Shown: positions 1-12,860 of the stretch, in pieces
Numbering within the stretch: the first letter of the stretch is position 1
Layout: every line of letters starts with the position of its first letter
Assembly (NCBI GenBank): GCA_963573385.1
Contig: CAUYLG010009201.1
Span: 1-64,000, forward strand
Source of the DNA: Cacajao melanocephalus
Lineage: Eukaryota; Chordata; Mammalia; Primates; Pitheciidae
Direction: 5' to 3'
Length of the DNA: 64,000 nt
Program-made: the position numbers and the translations under genes
Notes under the pieces: model-generated
What the model was told of the DNA's origin: nothing
What the model saw: the letters and a program-made list of their open reading frames with translations, nothing else
The model's database searches: none

Positions 1-477
1 TGCAGCACAGTTTACAATAGCAAAGACTTGGAACCAACCCAAATGCCCATCGATGATAGACTGGACAGGGAAAATGTGGCACATATACACCATGGAATAT
101 TATGCAGCCATCAAAAACGATGAATTCGTGTCCTTCGTAGGGGCATGGATGAACCTGGAAACCGTCATTCTCACCAAACTGACACAAGAACACAAAATCA
201 AACACCGCATGTTCTCACTCATAGGCGGGTGATGAACAATAAGAACACATGGACATAGGGAGGGGAGCACTACACACAGGGGTCTGTTGGGGGGGAAATA
301 GGAGAGGGACAGTGGGAGGTGGGGAGGTGGGGAAAGATAGCATGGGAAGAAATGCCAGATATAGGTGAAGGGGAGGAAAGCAGCAAATCACACTGCCACG
401 TGTGTACCTATGCAACAATCTTGCATGTTCTTCACATGTACCCCAAAACCTAAAATACAATAAAAATTAAAAAAAAG
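1..477 (+). mobile_element. L1 (primate L1P type) 3' end: ORF2 C-terminus, 3' UTR and A-tail
   Basis: The sequence opens inside the conserved L1 ORF2 C-terminal coding stretch (catggaatattatgcagcc at about 91-109; gttctcactcataggcggg at 211-229). It runs through a purine-rich 3' UTR (G-rich block 280-335) to cacatgtaccccaaaacc and an A-rich tail at about 458-477. The element is cut by the window start. The tail abuts a different part of L1 (ORF1/ORF2 boundary) at about 480, so this is a separate insertion, probably into the L1 that follows. It encodes nothing intact. Confidence 0.93.
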
Positions 478-927
478 AGGTCCCGAACAGAGCCCTAAAT
501 ATGAAAAAGAAAGACCATTATTGGCTACTACAAAAACACACCAAAGTACGTAGCCCAGTGACCACACAATCAAGTCTGCATAATAACCAGCTAAAAACAC
601 AATGACAGAAACAAATTCACACATATCAATACTGACCTTGAATGTAAATGAGATAAATGCCAAAATTAAAAGGCAAAGAATGGCAAGTTTGATAAAGAAT
701 AAAGACCCATTGTATGCTGTCTGCAAAATAATTATCTCACATGCAATGACACCCATAAGCTCAAACTAAAAGATAGAGAAAAAGCTACTATGAAAACGTA
801 AAACAGAAAAAAGCAGGGGTTGTTAGTCTAGTTTCAGATAAAACAGACTAAACCAACAAAAAACGTGAAAATTACAAAGAAAAAGGCATCACATAATGGT
901 AAAGGTTTCAGTTCAAGAAGAAACCTA
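478..927 (+). mobile_element. L1 fragment: inter-ORF region and start of ORF2 (first half)
   Basis: Matches the L1 ORF1-ORF2 spacer and the endonuclease-coding start of ORF2: caaattcacacatatcaata at about 612-631, a degraded form of the ORF2 N-terminus, then the segments around 661-760 and 815-910. Numerous substitutions and small deletions break the frame. The element is interrupted at 927 by an Alu and resumes at about 1235 in register, so both halves belong to one older L1. Confidence 0.88.
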
Positions 928-1218
928 GCCGGGCATGGTGGCTCACGTCTGTAATCCCAGCACTTTGGGAGGCTGAGGCTGGCGGATCATGAGGTCAGGA
1001 GTTCGAAACCAGCCTAACCAACGTGGTGAAACATGGTCTCTACTTAAAAATATAAAAATTAGCCGGGCATGGTGGTGCGCATCTGTAATCCCAGCTACTT
1101 GGGAGGCTGAGACAGGAGAATTGCTCCAACCTGGGAGGCCTTGGAGGAGCAGGGAGTGCGCCGTTGCACTCCAGCCTGGGCGACAGAGCGAGACTTCATC
1201 TCAGAAAAAAATAAAAAG
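928..1218 (+). mobile_element. Alu element inserted in L1 ORF2
   Basis: Full dimeric Alu with left-arm cactttgggaggctgagg (961-978), the A-rich linker and a right arm ending in gcactccagcctgggcgaca (1168-1187). Part of the right arm before that (about 1130-1165) is rearranged. TSD: aagaagaaacct (about 917-926) ahead of it and aagaagaaaacct (about 1222-1234) behind it, both of which are L1 sequence. The A-tail has become a short AAG-rich stretch. Confidence 0.95.
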
Positions 1219-1234
1219 AAGAAGAAGAAAACCT

Positions 1235-1797
1235 AACTATAGTAATTCTGTACAAACCCAGCACAGGAGCACCCAGTTTCATAAAGCAAGTTCTTAGAGA
1301 CCTATAGAGAAACTGAGGTAATCACAAAATAACAGTGGGAGACTTCAACATCCCACTGACAGTATTAGATAGATCATCAAGGCAGAAAACTAACAAAGAT
1401 ATTCAGGATCCGAACTTCACACCTGGCCAAATGGACCTAATAAACATTTACAGGATTCTCCAGCCAAAAACAACAGACATTCTTCTCATCACCACGTGGC
1501 ACATATTCTAAAGTCAACCACAAAATTGGACATAAAACAATCCTTAGCCTATTCAAAAAAGTGAAATTATACCAACCATACTAAGACCATGGTGCGATAA
1601 AAATAGAAGTCAATACAAAGAAAATTGCATAAAATCATATGATCACATGGAAATTAACCTGCTCCTGAATGACTTTTTAGTAAATAGGAAATTAAGACAG
1701 AAATCAATAAATTCTTTGAAACTAATGAGAACAAAGACACAAGATGTCAGAATCTCTGGGACACAGCTAAAGCAGTGTTAAGAGAGAAGTTTATAGT
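1235..1797 (+). mobile_element. L1 fragment: ORF2 endonuclease region (second half)
   Basis: Continues the L1 of 478-927: caggagcacccagtttcata (1264-1283), gggagacttcaacatcccac (1337-1356; the endonuclease GDFN-type motif region) and ctgctcctgaatgac (1659-1673). It ends abruptly near 1797 against a pyrimidine-rich tract, without 3' UTR or poly(A). It is 3'-truncated or deleted and non-coding. Confidence 0.9.
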
Positions 1798-1858
1798 GCT
1801 CTTTCTCTGCCCTCCCTTTTCTTTCTTTTCCCTTCCTTCCCTTCCCTTTCCTCAATAT
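1798..1858. repeat. CT-rich low-complexity tract
   Basis: Almost pure pyrimidine on this strand (TTTC/TTCC runs). It lies exactly at the broken end of the preceding L1 fragment. Confidence 0.8.
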
Positions 1859-3744
1859 TTTTTTCTTTCTAAGAAAGAGCAATTACTTTTGAAAAGGAAT
1901 ATAATCACTGGTGTGTTGATAAATGATTAATAATCAGCTGGAGGTCAGTAGGAAGGAAGCCTTTATTTGTGCTATTTATTGATTACCATGATGTAAATAT
2001 TTTCTCACACCCAATTGCAAGCTACCAACCTGATATAAAGGCTAGCAAAATTCCTAAAATTTCAGTGCCAATTCAGTACCAAGAGACAGTTCAATCTTGC
2101 TTCAGCATACTACTGCTCACTTTAAATAGCTTACAAGAGAGACGTTTGAGACCGTAGACTCAAATGTCTAGGAAGGGCTATTTATGTAGAAGGTGAAGGG
2201 TATTTGTTATCTGATGCTAGAGGTCTGAACTTATACCAGTAATGTACAGTTGTAGTTCTACAGGGGGAGAAACACAGGTGTGTGTGTGTGTGTGTGTGTG
2301 TGTTTGGTTTAACTGGAATGATTCAACAATGAAATGATTCGTGTAGTTAATATGCCAACTGCCTCTGCTGTAATAGTGTGTTTGCTGATTGGGAGGTGCT
2401 TCATGAACTCTAATGTTACTAATAATTTTTAAATATCTTGAAATAGGAATTGCTGTTTGAAGTAAGGTATTCACCTAAATTAGTGGTTCAATATTTATGT
2501 CAAATTTTAATGTTAATGAAAAAATTCAGGTTTTCTTTACAATGTTCTGTAGCTATTTTCACTTTTCAGAATAGTTGGTACATTATAATTTTCCCTTTGT
2601 TAATAAAGAGAAAGTTTTCATTCAGTCCCCAGAATATCTCAAAAAGCAACAATGGAGTTACTCTAAAACTTGATAATCAAAGGCTTTGTGCTACTTCTGA
2701 TAATAGATAATACTATTGAATATTTATTAGGCTAATTAATACTTTATGCTTTTCAAAATATTTTAACAATGAAGTTGCACATGTATACATATTCACCTTC
2801 TGATACTAAATGAATTGTTACATATACAAACTTGCTTCTAAAATTTATTCCTATGTTCTCTCTCTGCTTTAATTTGAACATGTTTATGTGATTTATTAAC
2901 AAGTAAGAAAGTTCTTTTTCTGAAGTTTTGCACAGGGTAATGCGTTATTTGATGTGTTATGGTGAAAGGTGGTTATGATATTTAGCTTCAGTATTTATTT
3001 TCATAAAAACACTGGCTTGGAAGAAGGGTAGGAAAAAAGAAAGGAAGGCTAAATTTTAAATGCATAAATATTCCAGATAATTACCAGTCCACTTTCCTAA
3101 GAACACAGGCATGAAAGCAGATTTGATGAGGATAAGTGAATCCTTTCTCTTTTTCTAAATTTAGTTGCTAACTACATTAGTGATGCCATCAATAGTATGA
3201 TTAACAACAGAGCTTTCATCTCATGCAAGGAGCTGGTTTCTTTTGACTTTTCTCTTTGATTGCGCTGCCTTATTTGGTGTTGCAAATCAATGCTTGTGCA
3301 GACATAGAGCAGGTCAGACCTTAATGCTTTACCTGGGGATCAAGAAATGTGGAATAAAATTCAAGAGGGTAGCAAGCATGCCCTGATTAACAAAGGAGAT
3401 TTTTCTTCTTCCCATACTGGTTGGTATATGTTTGTGAATTAAAATGTAGCACAAACACTCACCTCTATTGTATAAATCACTCATGTAGTTATTATCAGAA
3501 CCAAAGTTTTAGTGTGCTCCAACTGACCATCTCATTAAGATGTATTTATACTAGTTAAAAAAAACAAGACCCAATTATTAACTGGTTATTGATTTCATTA
3601 GAAAAGGAAGGCATATGTATTATTGAAGACAAACAAATATACAAAGAAAATATTAAATTAATTCAAAGTTCAAAGTCTGACACTTTATTATTTAAAAATA
3701 TTTATTACTTTCTAAATCCACATTACAGAAATGCATTTTACAGA
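1859..3744. other. Unassigned AT-rich sequence with a TG microsatellite
   Basis: No coding exon, RNA gene or confidently recognisable repeat, apart from a short (TG)n run at about 2277-2303. Open frames of up to 86 codons here have no recognisable family features. Confidence 0.6.
2277..2303. repeat. (TG)n microsatellite
   Basis: About 12-13 TG units, uninterrupted on inspection. Confidence 0.95.
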
Positions 3745-4045
3745 AAATTAAATACACCCAATTTAAATGTAGAGTGTCCAGTTTCACAAGTTTTGACAAA
3801 TGTGTATATCTAGTTAGTCACCATCCCAGCCAAGATATAAATTTATATTCTACCAAAGTGTTTCATTGTGTCCTTTACAAACAATACCACCATTGATACG
3901 CAACCTCAGGCTTTCTGTCACTATGGTTTTGCCTGGAGTAGACATCCATATTACTACCATGCCAGCAATGTATGAGTTCCAGTTGGTGAACATCCTTGCC
4001 AATACATGATATCCACATTTCACCAATGTCACAAAGCTTTCAGTA
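3745..4045 (-). mobile_element. Old L1M fragment, antisense
   Basis: Antisense of mammalian-age L1 ORF2/3' UTR. The block near 3775-3840 resembles the 3' UTR, and gccagcaatgtatgag (3961-3976) followed by acatccttgccaat (3990-4003) is the conserved ORF2 C-terminal region. The two blocks lie closer together than in a full element, so an internal deletion near 3930-3960 is inferred. Heavily diverged. Confidence 0.7.
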
Positions 4046-5199
4046 TTTCTTATGCTATTTGCTCATACAGTAAATATACAGGTACAGTTGCAGATCTTTT
4101 TGAAATCTGCTAAATGTTTTCACCCTTCTTCATTGGGTTGGTGGCCTCTTTCAAACTTAAATAATTATATTCAGCAAATACAATTAATTCAGAAAATTAG
4201 ATTCAAATCTATTCAAGTACAAAGCTTGAGGTTTGTCACTGGGGGAAAGCACGGACACTAAACAAATAGGGTTGGTGTTTTGCAAAGTGGAAAAGTTAAA
4301 GTTCCAATTATGTAGGCAAAGACAGAGAAGTTCTAGCAGGATTACATTTTCCATACAAGACCAAGTGCATACACCACAGCAATTTGATTGGATACAGATG
4401 ACTACATTTCAAGGAAGTTTAAAAGACAAAAAACAACCCAATAAGTTGCAGCTACAGGCAGCATAACTCAGGTTGTATACCTGCATTCCTCTCAAGGCTC
4501 AGGATAAAGTTCCAACAGCTTTAAATTTGAATTATTTAATTTCTTATTAGTGAGCTTAATGTATTTTTATGTATGCCTAATGTCAATTATTAAATATGTG
4601 TGTGTCATAGATATTCTAATGTATTGATAGATCAAATTTCATAAAACTAGGATAATTTTAAACTTTTTCAATCTTGTATGCAGTCTGTGAATTGTTATGT
4701 TTATAGGTCTTCATAAAAAATTATATCAAGCCTTGGGAAATTTCTGATTATATATAGCAACCTAGACTCCTAACCCCAACTGAAAGTGATCTCTATGCTG
4801 ATTACCTTCTCTTTTCAAATGTTGCTTTACAAACTCCAGACTTCTTAGCCTACCCAAATTCAGTTATCTCTACATTTCAATAAGTTGTTTGTTGTGTTTC
4901 AGTTCCCTTGTCTGCACTAAGATCAGGAAACTGCCTCCAGACAGAAAGTTTGGGTTGGCTCTGGCACCCACAGTGCTAATTTTCCTTCTCTCATTGGTCA
5001 TTGTTGTATGCTTCTTATGATTCAAGATTTAAAAATTATTGTTTCAAATATTTCATGCAGTTTTCTAGTTAGTTTTTCAGAGTAGGTAGATTTGTTAGTC
5101 AGTTATTTTATTATGGTTAGAAACACAACTTGCAGTACCAAATATTTTTAATGTTCATTTTGTCGTGTGGTTGTTAGGTTTATTTGTGTTTTTAACATA
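4046..5199. other. Unassigned AT-rich sequence
   Basis: Nothing supported: no splice-flanked open exon, no RNA gene and no repeat I can name. Confidence 0.6.
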
Positions 5200-5350
5200 C
5201 ACATATTTTTATATTAGCTCACTAAATACAACAATCCTTATTATGTCCACTTTCCAGATGAGAAAATTGAAGCATGATAAAGTCAGCTTATATGCCAATG
5301 AGGGAGCCAGCATTTGAAACCAGAAAATCTTCCTTCAAAGTCAGAATTAT
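5200..5350 (-). mobile_element. MIR fragment
   Basis: Reverse complement of the MIR core: ccagatgagaaaattgaagc (5255-5274) followed by degraded forms of the usual accession- and gene-like tail. An ancient tRNA-derived SINE fragment, heavily diverged. Confidence 0.7.
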
Positions 5351-5501
5351 TCATAGGTTCATTTTAGTACCTAAACAAACTAATAGCTCTTAAAACATTT
5401 AGTATATGACATAGCATTTAGTAAGTGTCTAGTATTTTTTTCATAACTTGATTGATATTGGAATAGATTGAACAGAACCTGGGAGATAACACCTAGTTTG
5501 G

Positions 5502-5502
<1 letters not shown>

Positions 5503-5543
<41 letters not shown>

Positions 5544-5569
5544 ACACAGACACACACACACACACACAA
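5503..5569. repeat. (CA)n microsatellite with GACA interruptions
   Basis: About 30 CA units with two GA interruptions (near 5539 and 5549). It is the longest dinucleotide array in the window and likely polymorphic. Confidence 0.97.
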
Positions 5570-5639
5570 AACCTACTTCATTTGGAAAACTACATCTTTT
5601 CAGATGTAAGTAAGAGAAGAATCTTCAGATGAAATCATT

Positions 5640-5992
5640 CTGAAATTAGAGGGGGCCCTACATGCAATGAAAATGTCCCTATAAGATCAAATCAGAGGGA
5701 GATCTGGACAAGAAAAAATACAATGGAGAAGGCCAGGTGAAGATGGAGACTAAGACTAAAGTTATGCTACCACAAACCAAGGAATGCCAAAAAGTTCAAG
5801 CAGTAATCAGGAACTGGGGAAGAGGGGTGGGATAACTGGGGGAGAGGCCTTTCAAGGTCTCCAAAGAAACAGACCATGCTAAAAACTTGGTTTTAGACTA
5901 GTATCCAGAACTGTGAAAGAATTAATTTCTGTTGTTTAAAGCCATGTGGTTTGTTGTAATTTTTGTGACAGCCAGTGGAAGCTAAAATAGGC
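5640..5992 (+). mobile_element. ERVL-MaLR LTR (MLT1-like)
   Basis: Matches the MaLR LTR pattern: a ctataagat segment (5680-5688), aaccaaggaatgcc (5776-5789), ccagaactgtgaaagaatta (5905-5924), ttctgttgtttaaagcca (5926-5943), and a decayed 3' end at gaagctaaaatagg. A solo LTR with no internal sequence; the 5' part is unclear. Confidence 0.65.
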
Positions 5993-8644
5993 ATTATTTT
6001 TGTTTATGGTGTTGTATCTACCTTTTTGCCATTAAGAATGAATATGTTAATAGTTTCATAAAATTTCAACTTCTTCTATACTTTATTATTTATATTTCTT
6101 CTTCTATACTTTATTATATATATTATATTATATATAATATAAAACATTAGATTAAATTTTTTATCATTAAAGCTAATATTCCAGGAAATCTCTCTCTACG
6201 TAAGTATAGTATGGGTTTCTATTTCTTTATGAAGCATTTATAACTGTTATTTATGCCTAAAGAATCTAGGCAAGTAAAAGACAAAAGACCTTACCAATGA
6301 GATATTTGCAGTTGTATATCAATTAAAATAATTTGTCATCTTAGTTGCATCTTCATTTTTAATTTTGTGTCATGGAGTAATAAAGTACAAAATTAAAATT
6401 CCACGTGTTTTTTTTTTAGTTTATAAAAAAAATAGTTGTAATGGTTGAACATTTAGTTCTAACACATAGATAGAAATCTTGGACACTTTATTTTGTTTTT
6501 CTATTTAAAATAAAAATAGCTTCTAAAATATTATTCTGAAATATACTTTGGCCATCATGAAAAACATCAAAATGTAGGGACTCTTAACTGCTCATAAATA
6601 TTCTAGATAATAAGAAGAGTTGGAAAATTTCCCTGATCTTAAGCAAAGATTTAGAACCCAGAAGAAAGAAACTCAGAGAACTGCTAAAACATACATTGCA
6701 AAACTAACTTCACCAAAGCATATTCTCATCAGACTATCCAAAGTCAACAGGAAGGAAGAATACTTAATTTCAATTAAGTTTTGATTCAATAATATATACG
6801 CATATATTTTCATATTGGGGTGTTGTGATGAAATAGTCATTTAGATGGCATTACAACATACAATGTGATACATTTGTTAAAAATGTCCTGTGAACTTCCC
6901 CTACGTTAATCATTAAAGGTAAATTGTCTTTTATGAAAAAGAAGGAAAATATGTAAACATGCAAATCAACCAAATTAATACATGAATACTTGTTTTTTCC
7001 AGTTGAATTGAACTTCATAGCATATCTTAAAGGATAATTTTTACCTCTGAGATTTTATTCACACTTATTGAGCAGTAACAATGACACAGTTTTTAATAAG
7101 GAATTTGAATGTGGTGGAAGTATAGCAAAGCAGTTAGTTCTGCTAATTAGATAAATGTTGTGGAAAGTGAATCTCCTACCACCCTGTGGTAATTTGGAAT
7201 CATTGCATATTAGCATACTTCATTTAACTAGCTCTACATAATTGATGCTTTCCCAGTGATTTTGCATATCAAATGATATTTGTGATTTATGAAGAAATCA
7301 CACAACCGAACCAAAGTCCTACTCATTCTTGTTAGGAAAAAAATTTTAAGAAAAGAACCCTTCTACATTCACAAAGTTTTTGGTTAAACACCAGCAATAA
7401 CACTTTCTCACTTGCCATTAATAATTTAATCAGTAGGTCACAGATGCTTTTAATTATACTTATTGTAGAGATCTCTCAAAGAAATTATGACACTAAACCT
7501 AATTCATTTCCACACTAAATTATTTAAGACAGAATAATCTCTTTTGGAATTTTCTTGAGTTCTCTTTATTCTCTATTATTGTTTCATTTCTGAATCAGGG
7601 TAAATTGCATTTCTTTTTTTCCCCAAAGAAAAATATGAAATACATTTTTTAAGATCATTTATGATTACTGAATTATTTAGAAAATCTTGTGTGAGATTTT
7701 TTTGTTTATGTTCTCATATGTCTTTTGCTCAAATTATTAGTTGATGACATATTGACAAACTATGATATATTTAATTTATATTTATAAATTATTATTGACC
7801 ATTTATTATAATCAAGCTATTGTACTTACTGTTGTAATATAAATAACAGTAAGAAGAAATAAAATGTTTATTCAATTTGTAGGATCTCAAACTCAGATGA
7901 TATCAGGATCTGGACGATAAAACAGAGTATACAGAAATGGTAAAGAGAAAGAAGGATTGAAGACTCAATGTGTTTGAAGCATTTTTGTTTTGGCTAAAAA
8001 ACTTATAGTGTTGCCTTTATTTTACATTTGTCTGTACATATGAGACCTGAAGGCTGACAACATTTTTTAATGTTTTCTGTATTTTTATCTTCCTTACCCA
8101 CATCCTTTTACCTTTCTCCCCACTCTTCTGCTACCTTCCCAACCATAGCTCTAAGTAAAACATGACATTACATGCCAAGATAAATTGTGTACATAGGATT
8201 GTCTTTCTCTTAAAAAATGCTTAACACCTGAAAGTACAACAAAAATTAATAGTGACTATACAGTGAAGATTCTATGGTATATTTGAATACACAAAATGAG
8301 CAGGTTCCTTCTGAGTCTGGCAAGATATTTCTAGAGGTAGGCACAAGTTTTTTAAAAAATATATTCCTATATTTATTGTCAGAAAACAGCCAAATTAGAA
8401 GAGGTTTTTGGCAATTAGGATCTAGCCATGTCTAATTTTAAAGTTATAATTATTTCTATACTACCAACTAGCTCTTTCTTAATAGAAACAGCATAGCATC
8501 ACAATCTGAAAGTTATGTCTCCTTTGACATTTTTCTTCATCCATTTTATGTATTTTAATAATAAGCATAACAATTAAAATTACATATGTCTTTATTATTA
8601 ACATCACACAGATGCTTGGAAATTCATTTTTTTCTCAATTTTCA
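5993..8644. other. Unassigned AT-rich sequence
   Basis: No gene seen. A 20-bp direct repeat starts at 6070 and again at 6098 (cttcttctatactttattat). About 6640-6770 resembles late L1 ORF1 (cttcaccaaagcatattc, 6709-6726), but I cannot confirm it. The rest is featureless AT-rich sequence. Confidence 0.55.
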
Positions 8645-8985
8645 ATAAAAAGAAAACTGTAGGCCAATATTCTCGATAAACACATGTGTAAAAATCCTCA
8701 GCAAAAGACTAGTGGACTGAATCTGGCAACACATTAAGGGATCTTCCACCATGATCCAGTGGGATTTATTCATGGGATGCAAAGATAGTTCAACATACAC
8801 AAATCAATATATGTGATACATTAACAAAAAGAAGAAGAAAACCACATGATAATCTCATTAGATGCAGAAAAAGCATTTGACAAATTCAACCTCCTTCTAA
8901 AGAAGATACCTCTCATTAAATCAATAAAGGCTATATATTAGAAGTCCACAGCTAATGTTATGCTTACTGGTGAAAAGTGAAACCC
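8645..8985 (+). mobile_element. Old L1 ORF2 fragment (5' part), split by a younger L1
   Basis: L1 reverse transcriptase region: ccaccatgatccagtgggat (8746-8765) and gatgcagaaaaagcatttga (8861-8880), which encodes DAEKAFD. It breaks near 8985 at a younger L1 insertion and resumes at about 9613 with the next expected ORF2 segment. Together the two pieces make one interrupted element of about 2.5 kb. Confidence 0.9.
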
Positions 8986-9590
8986 ACTTTTACACTGTTG
9001 GTGTTAATGTAAATTAGTTCAACCATTGTGAAAAACAGTATGGCAATAACTCAAGGATCTAGAACAAGAAATGCCATTTGACCCAGCAATCCCATTACTG
9101 GGTATATAACCAAAGTAATATAAATCATTCTGCTATAAAGACATGTGCACATGTATGTTTATTGCAGCACTGTTCACAATAGCAAACACATGGAACTAAC
9201 AAAAATGCCCATCAATGATAGACTGGATAAAGAAAATGTGACACATATGCACCATGGAATACTATGCAGCCATAAAAAGAAATGAGATCATATTCTTTGC
9301 AGGGACATGGATAAAGCTGTAAGCCATCATTCTCAGCACATTAACACAGGAACAGAAAACCAAGCATCACATGCTCTCACTCATAAGTGGGAGTTGAACA
9401 ATGAAAATATATGGACACAGGGAGGAGAACAATATACACCGGGACCTGCTGTGGACTAGGGGGCAGGGGGAGAGAACTCAGAGGGTGGGTCAATAGGGGC
9501 ATCAAACCACCATGACACACATATACCTAAGTAACAAACCTACACCTTCTGCACATGTATTCTGGAACTTAAATCAAAGAAAAAAAAGAA
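8986..9590 (+). mobile_element. Younger 5'-truncated L1 (primate type) nested in old L1
   Basis: Begins inside ORF2 at acttttacactgttggtg (8986-9003) and runs colinearly through catggaatactatgcagcc (9252-9270), the 3' UTR (purine-rich block about 9417-9505) and cacatgtattctgg, to an A-rich tail at about 9577-9590. TSD: aaaagtgaaaccc (8973-8985) and aaaatgtgaaactcc (9614-9628), with diverged bases. The bases between tail and right TSD are described separately. Confidence 0.9.
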
Positions 9591-9612
9591 TAATTAAGAG
9601 AATATTCACATT

Positions 9613-11745
9613 AAAAATGTGAAACTCCTTTTCTCTAATATTTGGAACAAAACAAGAATGATTCTGAATTCTGTTTAACATATTGTTGGAATTTCTTGCC
9701 AGAGTAATTAGGCAAGAGAAAAAAATAAAAGACATCCAAATATAAAAGGAAACAGTGAAATTATCAGTTTATTAAAGACATTATCTTATATAAAAAATCC
9801 TGCAGACTTAAAAAACTCTTAGATATAATAAAAAAGATAGTAAAGTTGCACAACAACAAAAAAACACACAAAAATGATAGCATTTCTATACACTAACAAT
9901 AAACTATATAAAGAAAAAATTCAAGAGAACACTCCCATTTATATTAGTTACAAATAAATATACACACACATACTTAGGTGTACATTTAACTAAGGAGGTG
10001 AAATAAGTGTAGGCTGATAAGTATAAAACACTGATTAAAGAAACTGAAGGAGACACAAATAAATGGAAAGCTATCCTGTGTTTATAGATTGGTAGAATTA
10101 ATATTGTTAATATTTACACACTACCCAAAACAATCTACAGATTCTATGCAATTCCTCAAAATTTCAACGTCATTTTTTTGTATGGGACCACAAATAAATC
10201 CCAAATATCCAAAATAATTAAGAACAACAAAAATAAATGAACAAAGCTGGAAGTATCATACTTCCTGATTTGAAATTATACTTCAAAGCAGTAGTAATTA
10301 AAACAGCATGATACTGTTAAAAATAAAATAGATACGTTGACTAATGGTACAGAATAGAGAGAGCAAAAATAATTCCAAACATGTATAGTTAATAGAATTT
10401 TGCCAAAAGTTTCAAGGACTCACAATGGGAAAAGGATAGTCTTCAATTAGTGGTGTTAGGAAAACTACATATCCATATGCAGAAGAACAAAACTGAGCCC
10501 TTACACTGTGTACAAAAATCAACTAAAAATGAATTACAGACTTAAATGTAAGACCAGCTAATGTAAAATTACTAGAAGAAAACATAGGGGAAAAACTACA
10601 CAACATTGATCTGAGCATTAATGCTTTGAATTTGACCCCCAAAATGCAGGCAACAAAAGCATATACAAGCAAATGGGTTTGTTCCAAACTAAAAAGCTTG
10701 TGCACAATAAAGAATGTGATCAACAATGTGTAGAGACAACCTATTGACTGGAGAAAACATTTACAATCCATACATCTGATAAGGGATTAATATTCAAAAT
10801 ATATAAGGAGCTCAAACAACTCAACAGCAAAAAATAAATAAATAAAATGGACAGGAAATCTTAATAGACATTCCTTAAAAGCAGACATACAAATGTCCAA
10901 CACATGTATGACAAAATGCTCAACATCACTAACCATTAAGGAAATAACATATTAAAACCATAGCGAGGTATCATTTCACACCTGTCAGAATGGCTCTAAT
11001 CAAAAGATGAAAGTTTACAAGGGTTGGCGAGGATGTGAAGAAAAGAGAATCCTTGTTTGTTGTTGGTATGGATGCAAATTAGTACAACCATTATAGAAAA
11101 CTGTATAAAGTTTCCTCAAAAAAACTAAAAAATAGAATTACTATATCATCTAGCAATCTCACTTCCAGGTATTTACCAAAAAGATTTGAAATCAGTTTGT
11201 AGAAGAGATGTCTGCACTCTTGTGTTCACTGCAGTATTATTCACAACTGCCAAGATATGGAATCAACCTAAATGTTTATTCATTGATGAATGGATATAGA
11301 AAATGTGGTTGATATACGCAAAGTAATACTATTCAGCTTTTAAAAGAGATGGAAGTCGTCATTTGCGACACATAGATGGAATTGGAGAACAGTGTGCTAA
11401 GTGAAATAAACCAGACACAGAAAGACAAATACTGCATGTTCTCACTTACATGTGGAATCTAAAATCATCAAACTAACAGAAACAGAGTAAAATGTTGTTT
11501 CAGAGGCTGAAGGGTGGAAGAAATAGAGAATGATCGAAGGGTAGAAAATCTCATTTGACAGGAAACACTTTTTTTTTGGTCTATTGAATAGCATAGTGAA
11601 TATAGTTAATAATAGAATATTGTACATTTCAAATGGGTAAGAGAGTTTCTTATACCATATTGCTTGCATAAATCACAACATCACTTTGTACCTCATAAAT
11701 TTATACAATTATAAAATGTCAACTGATAATGAAAAATTTTTTCAA
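9613..11745 (+). mobile_element. Old L1 ORF2 to 3' UTR (second part)
   Basis: Resumes exactly where 8645-8985 stops: RT region gaaactccttttctctaata (9621-9640), gccagagtaattaggcaaga (9699-9718), agcatttctatacactaaca (9880-9899), acatctgataagggattaat (10772-10791), and the C-terminal segment near 11253-11480. It ends in an L1M/L1PB-like 3' UTR around 11700-11745. The reading frame is destroyed throughout. The long colinearity means a near-complete ORF2 was once present. Confidence 0.9.
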
Positions 11746-12438
<693 letters not shown>

Positions 12439-12439
12439 A

Positions 12440-12860
12440 AATTTTTTTTTCAATTTATGTGAAACCAATAAATTAACAGATTGAGATACATGAACTGTAG
12501 TTGTTTTCAGAGGGAAGTGGGGATGAATAGTTAGAGCACAGAGGATTTTGAGAGTAGTGAAACTACTCTGTATGATAATATAATGGTGAATACAGGTCAT
12601 TATGCATTTGTCTAAGCACCCAAAATGTACAATACAAAAAGTGAACTTGAATGTAAACTTCAGACTTTGAGTGGTAATAATATGTCAATGCAAGTTTACC
12701 AGTTGTGACAACTATGTCACCCTGGTGGGGGATGTTGATAATGGGGCTAGGCATGTGTCAGGTGAGAGAGTATGTGGGAAATATCCATACATTTCATTCA
12801 GTTTTACTGTAAACCTAAAATGCTCAAAAAGTAAAAACTATTAAAATGTACATTTTTAGT
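12440..12860 (+). mobile_element. Old L1M 3' UTR
   Basis: Matches the L1M-type 3' end: agagcacagaggattttgag (12533-12552), gtgaaactactctgtatgat (12557-12576), ggtgggggatgttgataatg (12723-12742), and a terminal actgtaaacctaaaatgctc before a short A-rich end near 12860. The body upstream is absent or displaced by the Alu. Confidence 0.8.

Noticed and set aside
388..756. 122-codon minus-strand frame
   Set aside because: It is the antisense of L1 ORF2, with hydrophobic residues created by the A-rich sense strand.
989..1297. 102-codon plus-strand frame
   Set aside because: It lies across an Alu and its L1 flank. Alu consensus sequence commonly gives such frames, and there is no gene evidence.
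5503..5569. Possible cysteine/valine-repeat peptide on the minus strand
   Set aside because: It is simply the translation of the CA microsatellite.
6640..6770. Possible L1 ORF1 fragment
   Set aside because: Only one short phrase resembles L1; not enough for a separate feature.
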